Positions 54,801 to 64,000 of a stretch of 64,000 nt of DNA are shown in pieces (the first letter of the stretch is position 1; the number at the start of each line of letters is the position of its first letter). The stretch lies in assembly GCA_905147135.1 (NCBI GenBank), contig LR990044.1, forward strand, positions 20,777,622-20,841,621. Reading direction: 5' to 3'. The position numbers and the translations under genes were made by a program. Source of the stretch: Blastobasis lacticolella. Taxonomy: Eukaryota; Arthropoda; Insecta; Lepidoptera; Blastobasidae. Below the pieces are notes generated by a model. The model made no database searches. It worked only from the letters and a program-made list of their open reading frames with translations, and was not told the DNA's origin.

Positions 54801-56894
54801 TGTGCTGTTTTAAATTACAAACACGAGCTATTACTGATAACGCATCTGTGGTTCTCGTCATTCTGTGTTTTCGTTACTTAACAACTATGTGTATGATACT
54901 TTGTTTAATAGGTATTACTACTTATGCAGCATCAAAGACAGTTACCACTTTCGGTGAGGTTGTTATTATGTGGTGCTTGTTTCACTTGTTTGTCACTACC
55001 AGGACCTACTTACAAAAAAATCACGACGAAACCTAAATAGTTGAAATGATATTAATGCTACGTAAGAATACTGAAGTTTCTGGTGAGGTTCAGTAAAACC
55101 TGATATGTACAATACAAGAGAGTACAATGCATTACCACTTAAATATTTCTATACAGCTACAGCAGTATACTGAGTATTAGTTGCATCTTTAGCTTAAATA
55201 AGTCTGCTAAAAGAAGGGACATTAGCTGTCTCATAGGCCTAAATATTGCATCTTTGACCCCCTTTAGTTCGGGTATTTCTTATTTGATAAAAACAATTTT
55301 ATTTCATGAATGCTATAAAAACGTTTTAGGAACTGCACAGAAAGATTAGTGCTATTAGTCTTAAGGTAGTCATGTACATATATATGCTCTTGAACTGTAC
55401 CTATTATTAAAATAAATCATACTCATACCTTCCGACTAGGTGGATAGATATAATGATTCTCTGTTAGCGCTGAGTGTTTGTAATGCCTCTTGGTTTCTGG
55501 ATGTTTGAACCCGTAGTCCAGTGCGGTGATCGATCTCATCAGCTCGTTGGTCACATTGAAGTCACGATTATACTCTTTGATTTCTTTCACTGGTGTTTTC
55601 TGTTAAAATAAACTGATTTAAAGTAATATATTTATAAACGTTTTTGTATTTATATTCAAAATCATCTTGGCGTTAATGTCCCGGTTGTGCTCTCGAGAAC
55701 GAGGGGTCCGCCTTGACCATGATCCAGGATTTGGCGATAAGGTAATTACAGTGGAGCGACTACCATCTGACCTCCGTGACCCTGCTGCCAGGGGAACCTG
55801 ATCAGATTGGATCATGGTTATAAATTCAGTTTCCAGAATTTGCAGGTTTCATCAGGATGTTTTTCCTCAACGAAGACTATCGCTTGGTGTTCAACTACAC
55901 AACTTAGAAAAATCGATTGGCACATGGCGACACTGGGATGTCGGACCCGATGCCTCTCGCTTACGAGACCGACGACTAGCCACCGGCGCTCTTTGCTTTG
56001 ATTATATACGAGTAGGTACCTGTCGTGTTGTGCCGTGTGGTGTCCGGCAGAGTGCCGTGTGGTGTCCGGCAGAGTAGAATAGCACCAACCCCTTACACTC
56101 GTGGGTGTCGTACAAGGCGACTAATGTTATCGAGGCAAAAGATCAAGAGTCTCCGTAGTTTGGAAAATGGGCAGCAGCATTTTCCATTGTTATATTTAAA
56201 CACTGCGATCTCCAACCCGCCTGCCAAGCGTGGAGATTATGGCAATAACCTCCCCTTTAGTGGGAGAGGCCCTAAGTCCTGCAGTGGACTGTAATGGGCT
56301 GTGATGATGATGTGGTACCTGTCGCTCCTTGATGATACATAAAAAGTTATAATCTGACCAAACTGACTTGTCTTATTTGGTTCCGGAAATTATGTATTTA
56401 AATGGATAATGTGCAGCAATATTCGTTGAAATTCACATTCTATGTATTTCTTGCATAATTCTAGACATTTATACACAATACACGTAGCGCAATTGATACG
56501 GCAAGTCGTGATTTTGGGCATTGTTTGTTCACCAAATAAGACAAGTCAGTTTAAACAGATCATACTATTGTTAATTTGTTGAGTATTGTCTTCAACTAGT
56601 CTGCGAAGAGTGGCTAAATTTGGAAAACCTTCCACCAACACGCCTCGGTCACTACTTACGTATTCCATACTTGAGCATCCTCGTGCTCAAGTGCTACTAA
56701 TTTCAGTAGAACCTTAATTATTTATCTAATTTTCTCATACTAACCAGATCCTTTAAAACTTCCCCTGGGTTCCTCCATTGTCTTCCGATAGTTTCACCAC
56801 TCACTTCGGTCTCGGGAAATTTCCTGACCGGATACTCCACGTTCAAGGTATCCCAATGCACTGTAGGTACCCTCTTAGGATATTCCGCCTGCAT
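51896..56894 (-). CDS. Unrecognised 345-residue protein, six exons, complete
   Basis: Exons in coding order: 56894-56745, 55599-55429, 54393-54262, 53989-53798, 53243-53113 and 52157-51896. The first four junctions are phase 0 and the last is phase 2; all have GT/AG ends, and AATAAA lies 64 bases after the stop (51832-51827). No signal peptide or membrane segment is visible. The protein is rich in Tyr, Pro, Thr and charged residues, with short spaced Tyr/Pro motifs: EYPVRKFPETE, TENHYIYPP, EMRSAYTVP, SRLYHRPYT and TYANVPW. The C-terminal 90 residues (RSFRTEVRDNFTPKMFQLED and beyond) look less ordered. I do not recognise the family. The spacing of Tyr/Pro motifs recalls small axonemal microtubule-associated proteins, and the neighbour is a CNBD2-like gene; this is a weak inference. 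Confidence 0.8.
52406..52900. mobile_element. Foldback/MITE with about 100-bp near-perfect inverted arms
   Basis: The left arm (52406 to about 52505: TAGTCTAAGATCCGGGATTA, then AATATACCCTAATCTGTTAA) is matched in reverse complement by 52798-52900, ending CCCGGATCTTAGACTA. Weaker pairing continues outside (GTTCAGGAGCTAC with GTAGCTCCCGAAC). The 290-base centre is AT-rich and non-coding. Lies in intron 5 of the unrecognised gene. Confidence 0.88.
54448..54690 (-). mobile_element. SINE-1 copy
   Basis: TCATCTTGGCGTTAATGTCA to TTTCTCTCACCGTAAGAGCA, headless, with a short internal duplication around AGGATGGATGAATCAGGG. Confidence 0.75.
55130..55405. repeat. Dispersed repeat, related to 28430-29215
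   Basis: CAGCTACAGCAGTATACTGA, CTGCTAAAAGAAGGGACA, GACCCCCTTTAG, AAGGTAGTCATGTACATATA and TTGAACTGTAC occur in the same order as the copy beside the orphan GILT exon. Confidence 0.55.
55661..55993 (-). mobile_element. SINE-1, near full length
   Basis: From TCATCTTGGCGTTAATGTCC to the head complement (TCGCTTACGAGACCGACGAC, CCACCGGCGCTC). The anticodon-arm side has a small deletion. Directly followed by a SINE-3 copy. Confidence 0.8.
56025..56312 (+). mobile_element. SINE-3 copy with duplicated start
   Basis: The start block GTGCCGTGTGGTGTCCGGCA is present twice in tandem (56032-56052 and 56051-56071). The rest of the family follows in normal order to GGCTGTGATGATGATG. Confidence 0.8.
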
Positions 56895-59684
56895 TTTTCT
56901 TGGTATTTTCTTCTTGTCTAATTTAAGTACCCTACGCGCGAGATTGTTATTATAATTGTTTGATTAATATTCGTGATAAACAATAGTCTCCTCTTTTCTT
57001 ATATTACAAATACGCGTCTTAGGTACTACCGCACGCACCTGTATGTTAAATCGATATTACAATTGCGACGGTGATTCACTTGGTTACTAGGGGTGAACCG
57101 TTCCTAACCTCAATACCTATTCAGCCTAATGCCACCCCTTCTTTATAAACCCATGGAAAGGTTTACTAGGCTTATTACATTTGGCAAAATTCAATCGTCT
57201 AAATTCAGAACCAAAAAGAGTGAGAGCAAGTCAAAGTGGAATGTATTGCTAATAGCATGAAGTCAATTTTTGTATCAATTATAGTCATAAATATATAAAA
57301 TTATAAATATTTTAATTATTGGGGTTTTAATTGGGGAAGCTTTTTTAACTATATTAGTACGGAAAGTATTAGGTTACATCCAAATTCGTGTATATGTTAA
57401 GCGTTGCTCCGTTTTTCATAAGGCGTGATACCCCTGGTGTCGTAATATCCATAGGTAGCGGTTATCATTTTTCATCAGGTCGGTTGTTTGTCTTATCATC
57501 GATAGACATTGACCCAAAGGTTTTGGATGTAGACCATAGATTGAGCCTATAGAGAATGTACACTGTCACTCTGTCACAAGTTAAAGAAATACCTCAATGA
57601 TGACTTAATATCATACAAAGATCTAGAACATTAGGTGGTAACCAAGGCCACCAACAGTGGTTATGGAGGGGTATTTGATAACTTATAGCCGTCCCTTTTG
57701 GACACGTACCATTAAAAAAGTCCGAAATGATCGCATTAACCAGATTAAACATTTAGGTAGGAGGAAGGGGCAATTAGGTAGTTACGAAAAAAAACAAGAC
57801 TGTATAATGTTTGGTAGAAATTCGTTTACTTCCTCACAAGTGACTGAAATGTTATAAAACACAATGTAGGAACGCTTCATACGACTAAATGTTAAATACG
57901 AGACTTCAATAAATACAAAATGGTGGTTCATGTAAACCTATTCAGATTCGTCACGTATCGTTAAGTATGCGATTAATCATGATTATGTTCGTTATTTTAA
58001 AAGTAATACTTATTTTAGGTACATACTTAGATAAGTAAGTACTTAAATGATTATATTTGTCAGTTTACTGTATTAATTACACAATTCTTTAAAAAAATTA
58101 ATAAAATGTTGAAATAAAATTTTAAAATTCAAATTTTAAAAATTAAATACTGTACATGATTGACTGAACTTCTAAAATGAAACTAAAGGGTGAACATTTA
58201 AAATCAATTAACTTATCTTTAAAATCTCAACTTCATTATAATACTAACATAAGTTTATTGTTTGGTTAGGTACTTATCTATTTCATTTGCAAGGTAGCGT
58301 ACATTAATATTGAAAAATGATTTAATTATACCACAAGTACGGTAAAGTGATTACCTAAGCAATTTCTAAAAGTACTTAATCGGAATCTGAATATGCAAAA
58401 TATGAATTGTATGATGAACAAACACACTTTGCTAGGATAGTTTTCCCTTCACATAACAAGATTGTTATGATAACAAAAAATTTGCTCTTGTCTTGTGCTT
58501 TGTTCATCATACATCGTTGGTACAAACAAATACATTCACTTACATTATCGATATAAATAAATTATATTAAGAACACCTCTACTAATATACAAAATCAATA
58601 CAAATCCTTACGTTACTAATACAAATAACATCACAGTTCATAAACAAGTTAGTTTAAACAGTTAAAAATACCGCTTTCTAAACAAAAAGAAATAAAATAA
58701 TATATTTCGAACTAGAATTTTGGTGAAAAACAATTTCATTTAATTTGGTTGGGCTTCAGGGCGCCTACATCCAACTAGAAAATTCTGTACATTGAGTAGG
58801 CGCCATCTGAAGATAACCTCCTGTCTTTTGAAGAAAGTCGGTTAAATTACAAATAAAAAGAAAACGAAACGTAAAATTCATTAATACAACAATTATCTAT
58901 ACAACTCAAACGCACTCAGTAAAATCACGCACCAAGTAATGTACAAATGTTCAGTCAGATTAATATTATAAAAACCGTATTACTAAATTGGGTATAAAAT
59001 CTACATTAATACGCGTTAGTTTCAGAAAACAGGAAGCGAATTTTGAAAATACATCATACTGATGTCAGCAAAGCCAGATAACAATAGCATATTCCAAATA
59101 ATTAGGGTAATATCGTAGAAAATATCACTCGATTTTGTTTGTAGAACAGTCGATAAAAATATAGGGTTTCAAAGTCCAATATTACTTATTATTTTCACAA
59201 TTTACTGATTTACTTCACTTACTATTGAGCATGCATTACAACCTACATTTCGTTAAGGCGTTAAGCCAGTTCTTTAATGAGATTACTATTATTATATTTC
59301 ATACACACATTGACTTTTATATTTTAAAAAACCTTCTTATGGAATATCTCAGTGTTAAAATATAATTCTGAGTTGAATTGAGTACAGCACATAGAACGGA
59401 AGAGAAAATAAATATGATTTTCGCATATAATTGATGGCTGACATTTGAAAAATTGCAACAAAAATATTATAGGACCTTTTATGAGTAGTTCCATTAATTT
59501 GTTCAAGCAACTAACGTTCGATATTGAAAAATTCCTAAAAAATATCAGGCATTGGTTTTAGCTTTAAGACATTAATTTATCTGAGTAAAATAGTGACATT
59601 TTGTAATTAAAAATATACTTTATCAGCCATCAATACGGTTGAGTTTTTAGTAGCACTAGAGCCAATACGATAGAACCCGAAGTC
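56895..59684. other. Gap between the unrecognised gene and sprint, no gene seen
   Basis: Upstream of 56894 lies the likely promoter of the unrecognised gene, without a clear TATA box. A LINE tail is at 57430-57490. From 57850 the sequence is strongly AT-rich. The part nearest 59684 should hold the sprint 3' untranslated region. An imperfect inverted pair, GTATGATGAACAAA (58408-58422) and its complement (near 58502-58515), is present. Confidence 0.5.
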
Positions 59685-62600
59685 TTATGGATACGAGAGC
59701 AGAGCCTGTTGTGGCCACGCAATCTTCGCATCAATCCTCTTATAAGCCAATATGAAGTTCTGGCCACTTTTCTCTGACATCACGTCTTGGGGACAATCGT
59801 TTTCGTTCAGCATCGTTTCTGAAAAAAATAGCCTCGTTATAATTGATTATCATTATCATTGTCCCTCTGCGCTTGTGGGGTCGGCACAATATGACTCTCG
59901 GAGTCGCGCTATACAAAGGTTGGACGCTATACAGACATGACATAATCAACTGATAATAGAGTTTATATTTGCCTGACACCATTAGATCACAGTCACAATA
60001 TGCGGCCGTGACCAGGATACCAGATTAGAACAATATTGTCTTAATGTCTGAGTTTATTTATTTGTTATGAACTTAATTGAAGTGGAACAAAGACATTGTA
60101 TAATCGATATCTAGTGAAGAGTGGTTCAATTTGCCTACAGATTGAATAACTGATCCAATAGATTGGTTAAACAGTAATTATATTTGGTAACGTCTAATTA
60201 AAATAATAAGGTAAATATTATTATTTGCTTTGTAACATAAGCTTAAAAAATTTCAGGATGTTAATCCTGATCTTTTTGGTTCCTGCGAGAACGCGGCATA
60301 CCAGAACTTTATGACTTTTTTCATTATTTAAACCGGACGAAGTATGTTCAACTTACGGGACAATTTATTATAACACGAAAGATAATTTCATTAACAATCA
60401 TCATTTGTGTCGCAAAGGTAATGAAGATTTCCAACAATGTAACAGGAAGGAATGTTGATAAAAGCAGCCCTTAGTTAGATAAGACTTGCTGCGCAATATT
60501 AATTATCATTTCGGTACATATTGATAAAGGAAGAGTCAAGTTCAAATACTAGTTCATATCAAACGTGCTGGCTGTCCTCAATTTAATTTGTATTATTGAC
60601 ATACAAAGCATTATATGTTTATATGCCTATAGCAAGTATAGTTCTCGTCAAATTACAACAAAAATTAAACATGAAAGAATATCTATTAATTTGATACTAC
60701 ATGTCAAATATAATATTTAAAGTATAGTTGGCCTAATTTGTAAGTACATGCCTAAACTTTGACTGAGTCAGCAAAATTTTTTGTTGCCACATCTTGCGGC
60801 AAAAATACTTTTAGTACCCTTAGTTTATTTCCTTTTTCGTGTATTCCTGTTTATACCTATCTACCCTAAGAGGCTACCTGGAAGAAATTTAATTATAAGG
60901 CCGCCTGTGGCCTTTTCTGTTGTTAATTTTAAGTACCAATTGTATTCAATCATTATTTTTCTTACCACGCGCCAACATATTTATACTTGACGTATGTTGG
61001 TGCTTTTACGACATTATACAAACTCGAATTACAAACCAAAGTATACATATGGCGATACCCTTGGTGTTGCTGATGTCTATAGGCAGTGGCGACAACCTTT
61101 TCAACTCACCTTGTCCATCATGCAGCGCGAACAGCGCATAATCCTGTGGGTTGGTGATGGCCGCTGCGTGCGCCAACGCCCGGCAGAGGTCTCGGGCCCT
61201 CGCCCCGGGCCGGCAGGGGAGCGCCACGCGCCTTATGGAGCCCCGACACTCGTCAGGCAAGGCTACCCGCACCACGGCCACTGGGCAGCCGTCACGACTG
61301 TTCTCCACTGAACCTCGGCGCCACTGGGAAGACGAATGTTTTGTTAATCTCTAGGCAGTATTAAATGTTACCGCTAGGCGATAAAACACTGACGAGAGAC
61401 TGGGCAAAGAAATATTTGTTTTCTCCCTTGCGACTAGATTGGATCGACATAATATGTCTTTCTCTTCCATTGAAAGAGAACTTTGGAGTATAGTATTTTT
61501 GCTCTGTGGTATTCCGTTCGAACTTGAACCGTCCTACTGGGGAAATAGCTCTACCTTACGGCATACCGCAGCTAAACAATTGTGTACCTGCTGGTAAGTA
61601 AGATCTCCAGTGTTTGCAGGAACCGTGGCTAGCATGTGTAATTAACTCTTACTATTAAGATTTACTGACAAAATATGGACAAAGTACTGCAATTCGGATC
61701 TCTGTATTATTCAACTATCCCGCGAGACAGTTAAATTTTTCTGTAATAAAAAGCAGCCACTCGCAGCATGTCACTTTTAAATAATGTAGCTTTCTATTTT
61801 TTTTTCTATTAGCCTGAATCATCCCACTGCTGGGCAAAGATCTCCCCTCATACTTCGAGATCAATTGCTATGGTTTGCCAGCCCCTGCGGCGTCATCGCG
61901 GCAGACCCAAAAAACTTTGTTGATTCGTTGATTCGACAGGGACTGACAATTTTTTTTAAATCGATTCAGTAGTTTCGGACCCCCAAAATACAACTCTCAA
62001 TCGAAAAACTCACAGGCATAACGTTATCAGGTCCTTCCGGCGCGAGTCTTTTCAGCACTGCCACAGCGGAGAACAACGCAGTGAGATAATACCCGCCCTC
62101 ACCAGCCAACAGGGCTGGAGGAAGCAGTCCAGCCATGAGTTCAGCTTCCAGCTCTGCACAGACCAGGCGGCTGCGAGCTACCGTCCAAGCTAGCACTGGG
62201 AGCAGGTCGTCGGCGCCTAGGGTTTTTTCGCCACGAATCTGTGAGGTGAGGAGTGAGGACATATATATGATAGTATAGTCGAGTCGTTAAGACAGTTACA
62301 ATTGTTCACGCGAAATGAATTAACAGAAGGTGATCGTGATCGTGACTTTTAAATGATTATTGCGATTAGGGACGATGACCATTAGTGTTATTGAATCTAT
62401 GTTGGCAGTAGACTGTTACGGCAATTGATGATGGTTATAAGATGGATTTTACGGATTGTCTTCATGCGATGCAACAATATGTAGTAAAATCCTAATAAAT
62501 TTCGGTAACATTTTCCCGAATTCCGAGTCTCCGAAATATACAGGTCATGTATTTAAGATCGAAATATTTAAATTCGGAAGTTAATCTAAATTCGAGGAGG

Positions 62601-63698
62601 ATACAAACTTACAGCATTGAACATAACAGAAATGGCGGCGAGGAGGTTCTCCAGTTTGTCCAAAGGCGAATCCGCTTCTTGCATCTTCAGGAAATGCTTT
62701 GAGATCACGGCTAGCACGGATGACGACGGCACTCTCGTTGACTCCTGTGAAAATCATGAAAATTTTAATTTATTGAAAATAATGAAACTATAAATAAATA
62801 TAAAGGCCGACACCTCAACCATTCCATAGGAAACTTATAGAAGTTATTGATGCAGACTTCTGTCCGACCGTGATAAATAAAATCTTGATGTCACAGATCA
62901 AATAAGAAAATAAAGATGACCCGCTGTCAACAGTGACACGAGGCCGGTTTCGTAAACATGTGTGCCATTTCGTAGTTTTGTTGAAAGCTTTGGTTGTAGG
63001 AAGAGTCCTACAACCAAAGCTTTCAACAAAACTACGAAATGGACTCCTCAGGCTTGATAGAGATCAAGCCTGAGGAGTCCGCCTGGGTGTGTACCACAGC
63101 CATATGTATTTCTGTCGCCAATCAACAATGCTTGCATTGTTGTATTCCGGTTTGAAGAATACGGTAGCCAGCAAAATTATAGTCACACTCACTCACAGTG
63201 ACAACGCACCTACGGTTCTGCATTTTTGTTACCTGCAACCTGACTATATGAATTGTAGATGTAATGGGCGACAGTTACCACTTACCATCAGGTGGGCTAT
63301 CTGCTCCTTTGTCACTGCGTTACATAAAAAAAGAATAGTTTTGATTGCCAATGTGTACGTGTGACCCTTGTATACACACAGAGCATAGCGTAGTTTTCCG
63401 TCCATCAATATATTGTTCTCAGGAATCTGTCCTAATTTTTTATTTGGTCTGAGCATACCACGTAATTAGAGCGTAACTGTGTGCTGTGACCCACGTAGTA
63501 TGACCATCTCACCTTGACCCCCAACTGCAGCGGCGTAGCATGCTGAGCCTTCTCAATAGCCCGGTGCAAGGCCTGCAAGTCCTGTCGGTGCCGCGCGGCC
63601 AGCAGCGCGTACAGCCGCGCGCGCAGCGGCCGCACCACCACGCGGTGCATCACGCCTTCCAGTATCGCGTCCAGGTTCAGGAACTCGGTGGAGCGGAG
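59685..63698 (-). CDS. spri: Sprint/RIN, C-terminal five exons (VPS9 and RA domains)
   Basis: Exons in coding order: 63698-63513, 62744-62613, 62238-62014, 61323-61110 and 59818-59685. They give 296 residues of a protein whose N-terminus lies beyond the right edge. Junctions run in phase 0 except the last (phase 1). Exon 1 here (MHRVVVRPLRARLYALL) and the next (SPLDKLENLLAAISVMFNA) are the helical lead and start of the VPS9 domain. GADDLLPVLAWTVARSRL and GEGGYYLTALFSAV are its core. WRRGSVENSRDG to NPQDYALFALHDG and NFILAYKR are the Ras-association domain. Known family role: Ras effector and guanine-nucleotide exchange factor for Rab5, guiding endocytosis near the plasma membrane. The last 15 residues after AYKRIDAKI are specific. 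Confidence 0.92.
61035..61105 (+). mobile_element. LINE tail piece beside a sprint donor
   Basis: GGCGATACCCTTGGTGTTGC, TGATGTCTATAGGCAGTGGC and GACAACCTTTT match the 20675-20715 tail. It ends within a few bases of the exon donor at 61109. Confidence 0.65.
62965..63080. repeat. Two adjoining perfect hairpins, both with AGAG loops
   Basis: Hairpin 1: arms 62965-63001 and 63006-63042, 37 bp and exact, loop AGAG at 63002-63005. Hairpin 2: arms 63041-63058 and 63063-63080, 18 bp and exact, loop AGAG at 63059-63062. They overlap by two bases. Hairpin 2's right arm is the start of the SINE-4 copy that follows. Lies in a sprint intron. Confidence 0.9.
63063..63330 (-). mobile_element. SINE-4 family copy in a sprint intron
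   Basis: Begins ATCAAGCCTGAGGAGTCCGC, then AACAATGCTTGCATTGTTGT, ACTCACAGTGACAACGCACC, GGGCGACAGTTACCACTTAC and CATCAGGTGGGCTATCTGCT, the reverse complement of the copies in the GILT introns. Confidence 0.75.
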
Positions 63699-64000
63699 CT
63701 GTGGGGTGGGGTGTATCGGTTGGTATCGTCATATGAACTTAATGTTTCATTGTGGTGGATGAACTAGATTTTGCCCCGCTAATGAGGATTAGTGAAGATT
63801 TTTGTTTAGTGACTTTTCCATTTGCTTATACCATATAATTGACTGTAACGAATTCTTTGTATACCATCACGGTGTCAAAGAAGCTTACGGCCTGCCTGAT
63901 GATAAGCATTTATCGCAGCCTATAGATGAATTTTCACGATATCTCTACAGAGAAAATATATGCGCTCAAACATTGAGATTTTGGCATGTCTGATGACGTC

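Noticed and set aside
55814..56294. Plus-strand frames rich in Arg/Cys (for example VPCGVRQS)
   Set aside because: They are translations of SINE-1 and SINE-3 sequence found in many non-coding places.
58408..58515. microRNA hairpin
   Set aside because: Only about 14 bases pair well at the ends; the rest of the arms do not form a regular stem.
63540..63767. 75-codon plus-strand frame
   Set aside because: Antisense of the sprint VPS9-lead exon.

Overview
The window is eukaryotic nuclear DNA, most likely from a moth or butterfly (inference). It shows AT-rich sequence, short exons with GT/AG introns, AATAAA or ATTAAA signals just behind the stop codons, and very dense insect-type repeats: tRNA-derived SINEs, tails of RTE/Jockey/R1-like LINEs and foldback elements. 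Nothing looks bacterial or viral. No ribosomal RNA and no intact tRNA gene was seen.

Layout: (1) 420-533 (+), last exon of a chymotrypsin-like serine protease that starts left of the window. (2) 534-7300, repeats, including three broken LINE reverse-transcriptase copies. (3) 7575-39212, a cluster of three GILT-like genes (gamma-interferon-inducible lysosomal thiol reductase family). GILT-A (+, 7575-19389) faces GILT-B (-, 23488-27694) and GILT-C (-, 31638-39212). An orphan GILT last exon (28166-28351, -) lies between B and C. All three genes have five exons, and the junctions follow the same phase-0 plan. (4) 42357-51262 (-), a protein with two cyclic-nucleotide-binding domains, similar to CNBD2. 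(5) 51896-56894 (-), a complete six-exon gene for an unrecognised 345-residue protein. (6) 59685 to beyond the right edge (-), the 3' end of sprint/RIN, a Rab5 exchange factor with VPS9 and Ras-association domains.

The most unusual biology is in the GILT cluster. The reading frames, splice sites and structural cysteines are kept, but the redox motif is lost: A keeps one active-site cysteine and B and C keep none. The C-termini also differ, with a short tail in A, a 103-residue cysteine-rich last exon in B, and an unassigned spare last exon beside C. This suggests a family moving away from thiol-reductase catalysis. The CNBD2-like gene and the unknown gene are neighbours on one strand. A shared role in sperm or cilia is possible, but only as inference.

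The introns and intergenic DNA hold at least four SINE families, many 3' ends of LINEs, several large inverted-repeat elements, a double perfect hairpin in a sprint intron, and two clusters of a GAGCGAGCG-type motif. Exon coordinates were set by hand from splice sites, reading phase and paralogue comparison. They should be good to the base except where stated.
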